Source: Micromonospora arborensis
GTDB taxonomy: Bacteria; Actinomycetota; Actinomycetes; Mycobacteriales; Micromonosporaceae
DNA length: 64,000 nucleotides
Direction of reading: 5' to 3'
Assembly: GCF_003205615.1 (NCBI RefSeq)
Contig: NZ_PYBV01000019.1
Location: 87,783 to 151,782, forward strand
The translations under genes were made by a program, and so were the position numbers. This document shows positions 43,268 through 52,000 of the stretch, piece after piece. The notes under the pieces are model-generated. The model searched no databases. It saw only the letters and a list, made by a program, of their open reading frames with translations, and was not told where the DNA came from. Numbering within the stretch: the first letter of the stretch is position 1; each line of letters begins with the position of its first letter.

Positions 43268-44527
43268 TCACGCCGCAGCCTTGACGCCATCCACCGTCGC
43301 CGGCTCTGCCGCCGAACCGGCGACCGGACCAGGCCGGTTCGGGAATCGCCGCTGGTGGGCGAGGCCGAGGGCGACGCCGGCGGCCACCAGCACGATGGCG
43401 GCGACCGCGACCGGCGGGTAGCCGCCTCCGTCGGCCGCCGCGAGGCCGACGGAGGCGGCCACAAACGAGCAGACCAGGCCGAACGACGACAGGACGGTGA
43501 AGTCGGTGCCGCCGGTGTCGGGTCGCGAGTAGTCCATGTTGACCGTGTAGAGCACGACGTTGGCGATGGTGTAGGCCACCATGAAGCAGCAGAGCGCCGC
43601 CACCGTCGCACCCAGCGGCGCACGGCCGTTCATCAGCGGCAACAGCAGCAGCGTCGACACCGTGAGGGCCACGCCGCCGACCACGAGTACGCCACTGCGC
43701 CCGAACCGCCCGATCCCGAGCCCCGCGACCAGACCCGCCACGATCGCCGGGGCGCTGGTCACCACGCCCGTGACGACGCCGATCCGACCCAACGACCACC
43801 CCGCGTCGACCAGGGCCGGCGTCACCAGGGCGTACGCCATCCCCGCACCGACGTAGACCAGCGGCACCACGCCGAACGTCCACCAGCGGCAACCCGGCTG
43901 GCCGAACACCGACAGCAGCGCCCGGTAGGCCGTGCCGACCCGGGCCACCCGATCGGTACGCGGAGGCTCCCGGAACCGCCACACCACCAGCAGGCCGACC
44001 GCGGTCATCGCGGCCAGCAAGCCGATCGCCGACGCCCAACCGAACTGGTCGTAGACCAGGACGCAGGCGCCGCCGCCCAGCAGGTTGCCGAGGTAGCTGG
44101 CGGCGACCTGAATGCCGTTGCCGGTCCCCCGGGCCGAATCGGCGAGCATCCGGACCGCGACGGCGTCCACGGCGATGTCCTGCGTGGCGGAGAAGAAGAC
44201 GTACGCGGCGCAGATGGCGACGATCGGGCCGAGCGCGTCGGCCGGGTTGGCGAACGGCAGCAGCGCCAGCAGGGCGAGCACCAGGGCGCTCTGCAGCACG
44301 AGCAACCAGGATCGGTAGTGGCCTCGGTGCCGTGAGCCGTACCGGTCGAGGATCGGCGCCCAGAGGAACTTGATGGGCCAGATCAGGCCGACGATCTGCA
44401 ACAGCGCCAGCGTGTCGAGTGAGGTGCCGCCGTCGCGCAGGATCGCGGTCAGCCCGACGGTGATGAAGCCGACGCCGAGGTACTGGGTGACGTACAGCGC
44501 GGTCAGGGTGCCGAGCCGACCCTTCAT
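43268..44527 (-). CDS. MFS transporter of siderophore cluster
   Basis: The 419-residue protein has about 12 hydrophobic helices, an early IWPIKFLWAPILDRYGSRHRG loop typical of AmpG/PvsC-like MFS proteins, and ATQDIAVDAVAVRML in helix 4. The ATG at 44527 overlaps the reductase stop by 4 bp. The context implies siderophore export or uptake of a siderophore complex. Direction cannot be told from sequence; PvsC, the counterpart in the vibrioferrin cluster, is an exporter. Confidence 0.87.
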   Translation of the reverse strand: MKGRLGTLTALYVTQYLGVGFITVGLTAILRDGGTSLDTLALLQIVGLIWPIKFLWAPILDRYGSRHRGHYRSWLLVLQSALVLALLALLPFANPADALGPIVAICAAYVFFSATQDIAVDAVAVRMLADSARGTGNGIQVAASYLGNLLGGGACVLVYDQFGWASAIGLLAAMTAVGLLVVWRFREPPRTDRVARVGTAYRALLSVFGQPGCRWWTFGVVPLVYVGAGMAYALVTPALVDAGWSLGRIGVVTGVVTSAPAIVAGLVAGLGIGRFGRSGVLVVGGVALTVSTLLLLPLMNGRAPLGATVAALCCFMVAYTIANVVLYTVNMDYSRPDTGGTDFTVLSSFGLVCSFVAASVGLAAADGGGYPPVAVAAIVLVAAGVALGLAHQRRFPNRPGPVAGSAAEPATVDGVKAAA

Positions 44528-45234
44528 GCCGCTTTCCAGTAGCCGAGCGAGGTCAACCGGTCCTTGTCGACGCCGAGCGTCCGCCGGATGTGTCGGGTGA
44601 TGCCGCGGGTGCTGGCCGCCTCGCAGGCCACCCAGTAGTGACCCGCCCCGGTGGTCGGCAGTGCCGCGCAGACCGTCTCGACGAGGTGCTGACCGGCGTC
44701 GCGCCGAGGCACCCAGGTGACGTCGTGGTGCGCCCGGGCCCGGGGCACGAGCGCCTTCTCGCCCTCGTGCGCGTACTCCAGCCAGACCGTCGCCGGGATG
44801 TCGGCCCCGGCGTCGAGCAGGCTGTTCACCGCCGGCAGGGAGGCCGCGTCGCCGACGAGGTAGAGGTGCTCGGGCGCGGGATCGGGCAGCTCGAACGCGC
44901 TGCCCTGAACTGTCGCGGTGATGGTGTCACCGGCCTGGGCCGTGATGGCCCAGCGGGCGGCGCAGCCGTCGTGGATGGCGAATTCGAGGGTGAACCGGCC
45001 GGTGGCCGGGTCGGGATCCACAAGCGTGTACGCGCGCTGGTGAGCCCGCCCCTCGTTGTCGAACCACAGCCGGATCCACATCGTGGGGTGCACCCCGCAC
45101 GCCTCCAGCAGCCCGCCCCCGTCGAGGAGAAGCCGCTGGTAGTGCCCGTCGATCGATTCGGTGCTCAGCACGGTCAACCGAAAGTCCCGGCCTCCCATGG
45201 CCTTGAGGACCAGGGCCTCCCAGTTCCGTTTCAC
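44524..45234 (-). CDS. Siderophore-interacting protein (FAD-dependent ferric-siderophore reductase)
   Basis: The 236-residue protein belongs to the ViuB/YqjH-like SIP family: an FAD-binding barrel with RAYTLVDPD (RxYT), GDTITATVQGSAF, then an NADPH-binding half with YLVGDAASLPAV and a WVACEAAS segment. The C-terminus reads LTSLGYWK, matching the conserved GYWR-type end. It reduces Fe(III)-siderophore to release iron in the cytosol. An iron box lies 29-47 bases before the ATG at 45234. Confidence 0.93.
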   Translation of the reverse strand: MKRNWEALVLKAMGGRDFRLTVLSTESIDGHYQRLLLDGGGLLEACGVHPTMWIRLWFDNEGRAHQRAYTLVDPDPATGRFTLEFAIHDGCAARWAITAQAGDTITATVQGSAFELPDPAPEHLYLVGDAASLPAVNSLLDAGADIPATVWLEYAHEGEKALVPRARAHHDVTWVPRRDAGQHLVETVCAALPTTGAGHYWVACEAASTRGITRHIRRTLGVDKDRLTSLGYWKAA

Positions 45235-45262
45235 GCACCCCTCCAGGTAAGGTCATCCTTGG

Positions 45263-45281
45263 TTAGGGGAGGGTAACCTAA
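45263..45281. promoter_or_regulatory. IdeR/DmdR-type iron box in divergent promoter
   Basis: TTAGGGGAGGGTAACCTAA matches the 19-bp IdeR consensus at about 16 positions, with a perfect right half-site (TAACCTAA). It sits between the reductase start (45234, leftward) and the acyltransferase start (45316, rightward) and could control both. Confidence 0.85.
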
Positions 45282-45315
45282 CTTGCGGCCCGGATGGAAC
45301 AGAGGACAGCTCGCG

Positions 45316-45879
45316 ATGACGCACCTGGAGAAGATCGCCGGCCTTGGTGAGTTGTCGTTGGTAAGCGTGGACCCCGACCGGGACGCCGCACTCCTGCACG
45401 ACTGGGTCACCCGCCCCCGCAACGGCTTCTGGGGCATGGGCTCGCACACCCTCGAAGAGGTACGCGAGATCTACACCTTCGTGGACGGCCTGCCAACGCA
45501 CCACGCGTACCTGATCATGGTGGACGCGGAGCCGGTCGGCCTGTTCCAGACCTACCAGCCCGAGGCGGACCCGGTCGGCGAGCGGTACCCGGTGCAACCC
45601 GGCGACATCGGGATGCACCTGCTGCTCAGCCCGGACCGCCGCATCGCGCGCGGCCTCACCAACGCCGTCGGCCCCGCCCTGGCCCGGTTCCTGTTCGGCG
45701 ACCCGGCCGCCCAACGGATCGTGGTCGAGCCGGACGTCCGCAACCACCTCGCCCTGCGCCGGCTCGAGATCGAGGGCTTCACCTTCGACTCGGAGATCGA
45801 CATGCCGGACAAGCGTGCCCAACTCGCGTTCCTGACGCGCGCCCGGTTCACGACGAATCACCCGACCCCAGCGGGCTGA
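45316..45879 (+). CDS. IucB/MbtK-type GNAT acyltransferase
   Basis: The 187-residue protein matches the siderophore N-acyltransferase subgroup of GNAT proteins: LLHDWVTRPRNGFWGMG near residue 25, HHAYLIMVDAEPVGLFQTY, GDIGMHLLL, and the acceptor end RIVVEPDVRNHLALR plus LEIEGF. Family members acylate hydroxylamines or amines of siderophore precursors. ATG 45316 has AGAGGAC about 8 bases before it. It is divergent from the reductase across the iron box. Its place in the pathway is open, since vibrioferrin itself needs no such enzyme. Confidence 0.88.
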   Translation: MTHLEKIAGLGELSLVSVDPDRDAALLHDWVTRPRNGFWGMGSHTLEEVREIYTFVDGLPTHHAYLIMVDAEPVGLFQTYQPEADPVGERYPVQPGDIGMHLLLSPDRRIARGLTNAVGPALARFLFGDPAAQRIVVEPDVRNHLALRRLEIEGFTFDSEIDMPDKRAQLAFLTRARFTTNHPTPAG

Positions 45880-46070
45880 CCGCCCAACGCGCTCAGCTCC
45901 GCGGTCCGCGCCTGCTGGATCCGGCCGGCGAGAGCCTTCAGCTCCGGGCTGCCACCGGCGTTCCGCTCGCCCCGGCACAGCACCACGGTCTGCGCGAGGT
46001 ACGCCCGGAGCAGGGCAGCCGCCCGGGACGGCAGCCGTTCCCCCTGCTCAACGGGCAGCCTGGAACGCAC
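45858..46070 (-). pseudogene. Possible DUF305-like C-terminal remnant
   Basis: A 70-residue frame overlaps the end of the sigma-glycosidase gene and the end of the acyltransferase gene. Its SPELKALAGRIQQARTAELS resembles the last helix of DUF305 proteins. The Met/His-rich first half of that family (HHxxAxxMA) is missing. It may be a decayed gene or chance. The start near 46070 has no clear ribosome site. Confidence 0.3.
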
Positions 46071-47934
46071 GGCCGACCACTGTCGCCTCGGTGCCGTCGC
46101 TGAACAACCCGGACCGGTCCTTGTCCGTGGCGGGCAGGCCGAACCAGGCGTAACGCTGCACGTAGGACAGTTGACCGAGCATGGCGGTGGCGGCGGTGAG
46201 GAACGCCGCCTGCTGCTCCTGGCGCGGGAACTGTTGACCGCCGCCGTCGAAGCGGATCAGCGCGAACTCGGTCAGCCAGATCGGTTTCCGGTACCGCTGG
46301 TACACCGCCTGCAGATACTGGCGTAGCTGGTCGACCGCGGTGCTGGTCGCGAAGTCGGCACCGAACCAGTGCAGCGTGATGAAGTCCACCCGGTGACCGC
46401 GGGCCTGGGCGCCGGTCATGAACCGGTCCAACCAACCCTGCGGCTCCGCGCCACCCCAGGCGACCGCCGGGCTGCCCAGCTTGCTGCCCGTCGCCATCAA
46501 CTGCGGCCACAGGTCCAGCGCCTGCTCGACGGTCATGTTCGCCTGTTCGGGCAGGTCCGGCTCATTGAAGGTGAGTAGGTACGGCCCGGCCGCCCTGGCC
46601 CGGGCCAACTCCGCCGTGGTGACGTTCTCCGCGCTGCGGATCATGGGCACGAACGTCACACCCCGCGGAGTGCTGATCCCCGGGTGCTGGGTGCCCCAGG
46701 TGTAATACCAGCCAGCCGTGGAACTCGCCAACGCCTGACTGGCCCCGGCGAAGTTCCACACTCCGACGCCCTTGCGCGTGGAGCTGACCGCCGGCGCGAC
46801 CGGTGCCTTCGACGAGGGTCGGACGCTCGGCGACGGCGCGGCGCTCGGGGAGGCGACGGCGGTGGGCGCGGGCGGCGGCGGGGCAGCCCACGAGGGCGCG
46901 GCCGGATCCTTCGGCAGGAGCACCACCGCCAGGGTGATGGCGAGGACGGCGGCGACCACCCCGGCGGCGAGGGATGGGACGAGGCCGCGGGGCCGGTGCG
47001 CCGCAAGGTCGACGACGTTCGGGCCACCGCCCGCGTCGCTGGGCACACCGCCCGTCGGGGCTTGCCCGGCGGTCTGCTCGGCCGGCAGGGCCGGGGGGTG
47101 CTGCCCGACGGCCTGCGCGGCCGTCGGGGACGCGGCGCTCGGCAGGTGGGCGCTGAGACCCGCCGGCAGTGGCAGCAGCGGCAGGCCGGCGAGCAGCCGG
47201 TCGATCGGCAGAAGGTCGGCGCCCAGCCGTCCACAGGACGCGCACTCGCGGACGTGTCGGGCCAGTCGCTTGCGCCACAGCGGGCTGGGAACGCCGTCCC
47301 AGTCGGCGGTCACGGCGCGCAGCTCCGGGCAACCGGGACGGACGCGCAGCGCGCGTACGACGCCCCGAGCGCTCTGGATCTGCTCCTTCATCCGGTGGAT
47401 CCGCACCGCGACGTGCCCGAGCGACAGCCCGAGCGCGTCGGCGACCTCGGTTCGGCCGACCTCGCCGGTCTCCTCCAGCCACCACAGCGAGAGCAACTCC
47501 TGGTCGTCCTGGTCGAGCCAGCGGGTCGCCTCGGCGACCTCGCGTCGTTGGTCGGTGAGGCCGAGCCGGAGGATCGTCAGCCCGGCGAAGTCGGAGGCGG
47601 GGTCGGGCACGTTGTGGATCGCGTCGAGCCCGGCGTCGCGGTTGAGCGCGACGCGTCGCCGCTGCTCCCAGTCGCGCACCTGGCGGATGGTGATCGCCAC
47701 CAGCCAGGACCGGTACGCCGCCGGGTCGTTGAGCGCGGGTAAATACCGGATGACCCGTACCAATGTCTCCTGGACCACGTCGTCGACGTCGGCGTGACCG
47801 CGGAGCGCACGCCCGACGATGTTGTAGACCAGCGGAAGCGAGGCCGCGACGACGTCGTCGAGAGCGCGCTGGTCGCCCTGTCGGGCCGCGACGACCAACC
47901 CGGCATCGGGTAGTGCCCGACCGGCTGACGACAT
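46048..47934 (-). CDS. ECF sigma factor fused to zinc-finger, membrane helix and GH128-like glycosidase
   Basis: The 628-residue protein begins as an ECF sigma factor: region 2 at about 15-93 (HADVDDVVQETLVRVIRYLP) and region 4 at about 130-185 (EVADALGLSLGHVAVRIHRM). A zinc-finger-like HxxxCxxC follows at 227-234 (HVRECASC), then a Pro/Ala linker, a membrane helix at about 318-340 and a Ser/Pro-rich stretch. From 388 to 628 it is an Asl1-like/GH128 glycoside hydrolase core with probable catalytic Glu458 (FNEPD) and Glu556 (LTEF). The result is a sigma factor tethered to the membrane with a sugar hydrolase outside. ATG 47934 has AAGGAG 8 bases upstream; earlier ATGs at 47958 and 47973 lack this. 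Confidence 0.88.
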   Translation of the reverse strand: MSSAGRALPDAGLVVAARQGDQRALDDVVAASLPLVYNIVGRALRGHADVDDVVQETLVRVIRYLPALNDPAAYRSWLVAITIRQVRDWEQRRRVALNRDAGLDAIHNVPDPASDFAGLTILRLGLTDQRREVAEATRWLDQDDQELLSLWWLEETGEVGRTEVADALGLSLGHVAVRIHRMKEQIQSARGVVRALRVRPGCPELRAVTADWDGVPSPLWRKRLARHVRECASCGRLGADLLPIDRLLAGLPLLPLPAGLSAHLPSAASPTAAQAVGQHPPALPAEQTAGQAPTGGVPSDAGGGPNVVDLAAHRPRGLVPSLAAGVVAAVLAITLAVVLLPKDPAAPSWAAPPPPAPTAVASPSAAPSPSVRPSSKAPVAPAVSSTRKGVGVWNFAGASQALASSTAGWYYTWGTQHPGISTPRGVTFVPMIRSAENVTTAELARARAAGPYLLTFNEPDLPEQANMTVEQALDLWPQLMATGSKLGSPAVAWGGAEPQGWLDRFMTGAQARGHRVDFITLHWFGADFATSTAVDQLRQYLQAVYQRYRKPIWLTEFALIRFDGGGQQFPRQEQQAAFLTAATAMLGQLSYVQRYAWFGLPATDKDRSGLFSDGTEATVVGRAFQAAR

Positions 47935-48037
47935 ACGTGTCACTCCTTGTGTGCTCATCCGCGCGGTATCCAACGCTGGGTGCGCTGACCGCCCTCACGA
48001 TCGGAGACTTGCACCAGCAGGTTGGATTACAGAATTG

Positions 48038-48057
48038 TCTGGCCCCGACGGGCCAGA
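48038..48057. promoter_or_regulatory. Perfect 8-bp hairpin upstream of the sigma-glycosidase gene
   Basis: TCTGGCCC and GGGCCAGA flank a 4-base loop, about 105 bases before the ATG of the fusion gene. It could be an operator or a leader hairpin; there is no further evidence. Confidence 0.4.
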
Positions 48058-48252
48058 TACGACCCGGAGCCGCCGGTGGTGCGTGCGGGTCGCCGACGCC
48101 GGGTAGGGTGCGGGGTGTCGGTGTCGCCGGGCGCTCGCCCGTGCACGAGACACCCTGATCGGGCGCCAGTGTGAGCGCCGAACCGTCCCGAGGTCGCACG
48201 GCGAGAGTTGCCGAGGCCGGACGCACTCCTTCATGGAAGACAGGATTCCTGC

Positions 48253-48438
48253 ATGACATCGAACGACAACGGTCGACCCGCCCTGTTTCTCGCCACGTCG
48301 AACGCCGACGGGCTCGACGGGTCGGCGGTGACCTTCGACGGCAGCGAGGAGGCCATGCGGCGGCTGCGCCACCCGTTCGCGGTGAAGCCCGCCCCACACG
48401 CCCCGGCCGCTGCCGACGAGCCGGATCGGCGCGGCTGA
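48253..48438 (+). CDS. Small hypothetical protein
   Basis: A 61-residue product from ATG 48253 (MTSNDNGRPALFLATSNADG) with an AGGA about 9 bases upstream. It is hydrophilic, Ala/Asp-rich, ends EPDRRG and has no Cys or membrane segment. Third-position GC is coding-like. I do not recognise it. It is divergent from the sigma-glycosidase gene. Confidence 0.5.
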   Translation: MTSNDNGRPALFLATSNADGLDGSAVTFDGSEEAMRRLRHPFAVKPAPHAPAAADEPDRRG

Positions 48439-48673
48439 CCCAGCGAGCCCGCACCGCTCACGAGCACCCCGCAGCTCATACTTTCGGCTAGTAATTAATC
48501 AGTCTTTCGGGTAGTGTCCGGGTCATCAATTGAACGACATGACGCGGTGGCGAGGCCCGTGCTCGTGGCCTCGCGACAGCGCAGTTCGCCCGTACCTGCG
48601 CTCCGGCGGCAGCCGGTTCGGAGATCCTTCCGGTCGATCCGTTCGACGGGCATGTGCGGGAAGGACCACCCCG

Positions 48674-49486
48674 ATGGCCATCATCGTCGAAACCGCGACC
48701 AGCACCCACGTCGGCCAGCCGAGCGGCGACCAGAGCCCGGACGACCTCCTGGCCGCCCTGGCGGCGACCCCGGTGAACGACCCGCGACGCCCCGCGCTGC
48801 GGGACCGCGCCATCGAGGCATGGTTGCCGCTCGCCCGCCACCTGGCACGCCGCTACTCCGGGCGCGGCGCACCCGACGAGGACCTGACCCAGACCGCCTC
48901 GGTCGGGCTCATCAAGGCCGTGGACAACTTCGACCACAGCCGGGGTGTCGACTTCTCCGGGTACGCCATCCCCACCATCATCGGCGAGATCAAGCGGTAC
49001 TTCCGGGATCGCACCTGGGCGGTGCGCGTGCCCCGCCGCCTCCAGGAGCTGCGCCTCTCGATCACCGCGGCGAACAGCACCCTGATCCAAACCCTCGGTC
49101 GTTCGCCGACCGTGGCCGACATCGCGTCCTACCTCGACGTGTCCGAGGAGACCGTGCTGGAAGGGTTGGAGGGTGCGCGCGCCTACCGGGCCACGTCGCT
49201 GTCCACCCCCGTCGGGGCGGACGGCAGTCGGGAACTCGGGGACACCCTCGGCGGCGACGACCACGAATTCGACCTCGTCGAGATCCGCGTCGGCCTCGGC
49301 CCGGCCCTCGCCACACTGCCGGAGCGCGAACGCGAGATCCTGAGTCTGCGCTTCGACGGCAACCTGACCCAGGCGGAGATCGCCGACCGGATCGGGGTCT
49401 CGCAGATGCACGTCTCCCGGCTGATCACCCGATCGCTGGCCACGCTGCGTCACCACCTGACCGACTCCGACCACAGCGCGTTCTGA
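48674..49486 (+). CDS. SigB/SigF/SigG-type alternative sigma factor
   Basis: The 270-residue sigma-70 protein has region 2 (DEDLTQTASVGLIKAVDNFD, GVDFSGYAIPTIIGEIKRYF), region 3 (RVPRRLQELRLSI, RSPTVADIASYLDV) and region 4 (LPEREREILSLRFDGNLTQA, then HTH IGVSQMHVSRLITRSL). This is the group 3 stress/development type. ATG 48674 follows GGGAAGGACC. No anti-sigma RsbW homologue is adjacent; the STAS protein and PP2C phosphatases elsewhere in the window could belong to the same partner-switching network. It converges with the DUF2855 gene 11 bases on. Confidence 0.93.
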   Translation: MAIIVETATSTHVGQPSGDQSPDDLLAALAATPVNDPRRPALRDRAIEAWLPLARHLARRYSGRGAPDEDLTQTASVGLIKAVDNFDHSRGVDFSGYAIPTIIGEIKRYFRDRTWAVRVPRRLQELRLSITAANSTLIQTLGRSPTVADIASYLDVSEETVLEGLEGARAYRATSLSTPVGADGSRELGDTLGGDDHEFDLVEIRVGLGPALATLPEREREILSLRFDGNLTQAEIADRIGVSQMHVSRLITRSLATLRHHLTDSDHSAF

Positions 49487-49497
49487 GGCCGGCACCG

Positions 49498-50565
49498 TCA
49501 CAGTTGGACGAGGTGACCCACCCGGGGCGGCGTACGACCCGCGAGGACGTCGAGCCACGCGTGTCGGAGGGCCTCCGGCCCGGCACCGACCTGGACGTCG
49601 AGCCACCCGCTCACGACGGCGGCGAAGCGTTGCCAGGCCTCGGTGAAGCGCTGGTCGAGCCCGTCGCGGCCCCAGTCGTGGCTGCGCTTGCGCATCTGGA
49701 CCGGCGCGAAGAACACCTCTTCGGCGGCGTCGGCGTTCGGCGTCTGGTTGGTCAGCCCGACCGCGATGTCCCGGACGAGCCGGTCGCCGAGGTGCTGACG
49801 CAGGGCGACACGGGTCGAGGGCGCGCCGGACAGGTCGAGGTAGACCGTCGGGACCACGTCGAGCGTGGCGGTGTCGTCGTACGAGACGACCTCGTCGTAG
49901 CAGCCGAGCGACCGGGTGAAGGCCACGTTGCCCGGTGCGGTGAGCCCGACCAGACGCGGTCCGCGCCCGCGTAGTTCGAACGCGGCGGCGTACGCGGTCT
50001 TGCTCGACGCGGACGACACCAGCAGTGACTCGGCCCCGTAGAAGTCGTTGTCGACGACCTGGTCGGCCAGCATGAACGAGGTGAAGAACAGCGGCCGGAA
50101 CAGGACCAGCAGATCCTCCTGGTCGGGCTGGTACGCCGGGTCGCCGGTGGTCGACCGGTACGCGTTGTACGGCGACGGCAACTCGGCCCGGTGCGGGCTC
50201 GCGTCACGGAACCCGGAAGCGTCCACCCGGTCCGGTCGCACCACCAGGTGACCCGCGGGTGGGAGGTAGCCGTAGACCCGCTGCCCCACCTCGACCCCGG
50301 CGACTGTCGACGTGACCACCTCGGCGAAGCCCCAGAGCGGCGGAAGGCCCCACCGCGGCCCGAGCCCACGGGGCGCTGGCGGGAAGAACTCCCAGTAGCG
50401 CATCGAGTCGCCGAGCACCGCGTAGGTCACGTTGTTGGCGGTGAGGCCGACGCGGTCCACGCGCAGCAGCGCCTCGCCGTCGACAACAGCGGGCGTGGCG
50501 CCATCGACGATCGTGGTCTGCCCGAGGTCGTCACGCGCCACGGCGAAGGTCCATGAGTCAGCCAT
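49498..50565 (-). CDS. DUF2855 family protein
   Basis: The 355-residue protein resembles DUF2855, distant relatives of medium-chain reductases: LLRVDRVGLTANNVTYAVLG, an LPPLWGFAEVV segment, GQRVYGYLPPAGHLVV, and LLVSSASSKTAYAAAF, where a nucleotide-binding region would be. The Gly-rich Rossmann signature is weak, so enzyme activity is uncertain. The protein also has YNAYRSTTGDPAYQPDQED, typical of the family. It is monocistronic and leftward. Confidence 0.75.
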   Translation of the reverse strand: MADSWTFAVARDDLGQTTIVDGATPAVVDGEALLRVDRVGLTANNVTYAVLGDSMRYWEFFPPAPRGLGPRWGLPPLWGFAEVVTSTVAGVEVGQRVYGYLPPAGHLVVRPDRVDASGFRDASPHRAELPSPYNAYRSTTGDPAYQPDQEDLLVLFRPLFFTSFMLADQVVDNDFYGAESLLVSSASSKTAYAAAFELRGRGPRLVGLTAPGNVAFTRSLGCYDEVVSYDDTATLDVVPTVYLDLSGAPSTRVALRQHLGDRLVRDIAVGLTNQTPNADAAEEVFFAPVQMRKRSHDWGRDGLDQRFTEAWQRFAAVVSGWLDVQVGAGPEALRHAWLDVLAGRTPPRVGHLVQL

Positions 50566-50634
50566 GAGGTGACGCTAGACAGCCCTCCCAGCGGAGACAA
50601 GTGCACTACGAGTGCAAAATCCCACTGGGTACGG

Positions 50635-51849
50635 TCAGGACTGTCCGGCAGCGAGGTCGCGAAGGTGCGCGAGCGGCAGGTGCGGCGGCTGCCACTCCAC
50701 GAAGAGGGCCGTCGCGTCGTCCTCAAGCTTGTCGTCCTGGTATCCGACGACGGCGCGCACCAGCCGACGCATCGTCTCCGGGCTGGGCAACCCGTCGTTG
50801 AGGGCACGGTTGACGAAGTCGACGAGCCGGTCCAGCCCGAACTGCTCCCCGTCCGCGCTGCGCGCATCGGTGATGCCGTCGGTGTAGGCGAGGATGCGGT
50901 CGCCCGGATGCAGATCCTCCACGTGCACCCGCGGGCGGCGGGCGGACAGGTGGCCCAGACCGAGCGGCAACGCGGTCGGTCCCGGCAACTCCCGAATGGC
51001 CTTGCCGTCGCGCAGCAACATCGCACCGGGATGACCCGCGTTGATCATGCTCAGTCGGCCGGTCTGGCGGTCCAACTCCATGAGCAGCCCGGTCGCGAAG
51101 AAGTTCGGATGCTCGGACCGCACCCACCGATCGATGCTGATCGCCGTGTCGACCAGGTCCAGGCCACACCGACGGGCGTTGCGGTACGCGCTGACCACCA
51201 GCGAGGCCAGGGTGCTCGCCTTGATGCCGTGCCCGCAGGTGTCGAAGAGCCCGACACTGAGCACGTCGTCGTTCAGCGCGTAGTCGAAGATGTCGCCGCC
51301 GACGTCGTAACAGGGTTCGAGGATGGCGGTGATCACCAGGTCGTCGGTGGCGAAGGTCAGCGGCGGGAGCAGACCCCACACGATCTCGGCCGCGACCTGC
51401 ATCGGGAGACGTCGCCGCATCCGCTCGACCACGTCGCCGTAGAGCCGACGGTTGACCAGGATCTGGGCGATGTTGACCGCCACCTCCCAGGCCGGCCCGT
51501 CCATCGCCACGTCGGCGGCTGCCGGAGAGACGATCTCCAACACGCCCATCCGTTCGCACCCGAGCAGCAGCGGCACCCAGACCCGATCCGGGTTGTCGGG
51601 CGCGCGCTGGATGTCGAGGTTGGTGAAGGCCCGGCCGGCGAGGGTCGTCTCGATCGACAACTCGTCCCGGACGAGACCCGCGCCGAGCAGTGGCACGAGG
51701 AGAGACTGCGTGTAGTCGGCGAGATAGATCACGATCTCGCTGGCGTCGATGGCGGGAGCCGCCCGGGCGACCAACTGGGACAGCTCGTCCGGCCCACCTC
51801 GGGGCGCGTTGAGCTGCAGCCAACGCACCATGTCGCCGACGTCGACCAC
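50635..51849 (-). CDS. PP2C (SpoIIE/RsbU-type) phosphatase with N-terminal sensor domain
   Basis: The 404-residue protein has a GAF-like sensor region (about 10-140) and a SpoIIE/PP2C domain (about 160-400) with motifs YDVGGDIFDY, FDTCGHGIKAS, NAGHPGAML, YTDGITDARS and EDDATALFVE. It should dephosphorylate a STAS anti-anti-sigma protein. GTG 51849 follows GGGGAGG by about 6 bases. Compared with the phosphatase at 32782-34026 it has the same architecture but is only distantly similar. Confidence 0.85.
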   Translation of the reverse strand: MVDVGDMVRWLQLNAPRGGPDELSQLVARAAPAIDASEIVIYLADYTQSLLVPLLGAGLVRDELSIETTLAGRAFTNLDIQRAPDNPDRVWVPLLLGCERMGVLEIVSPAAADVAMDGPAWEVAVNIAQILVNRRLYGDVVERMRRRLPMQVAAEIVWGLLPPLTFATDDLVITAILEPCYDVGGDIFDYALNDDVLSVGLFDTCGHGIKASTLASLVVSAYRNARRCGLDLVDTAISIDRWVRSEHPNFFATGLLMELDRQTGRLSMINAGHPGAMLLRDGKAIRELPGPTALPLGLGHLSARRPRVHVEDLHPGDRILAYTDGITDARSADGEQFGLDRLVDFVNRALNDGLPSPETMRRLVRAVVGYQDDKLEDDATALFVEWQPPHLPLAHLRDLAAGQS

Positions 51850-52000
51850 GCTCCGCCTCCCCTTGCCCTGCCCGACCGTACGGCCACGGCAGGACGAGCG
51901 GTGAGGCTACCTTGCCCCGCCGGGTTCGCTCCGTGCCGATCGCCCACTTCTGGCCGGTCGGGCACCCTGCGCCCCACCAGTCTCACCCATCCCGCGACGG

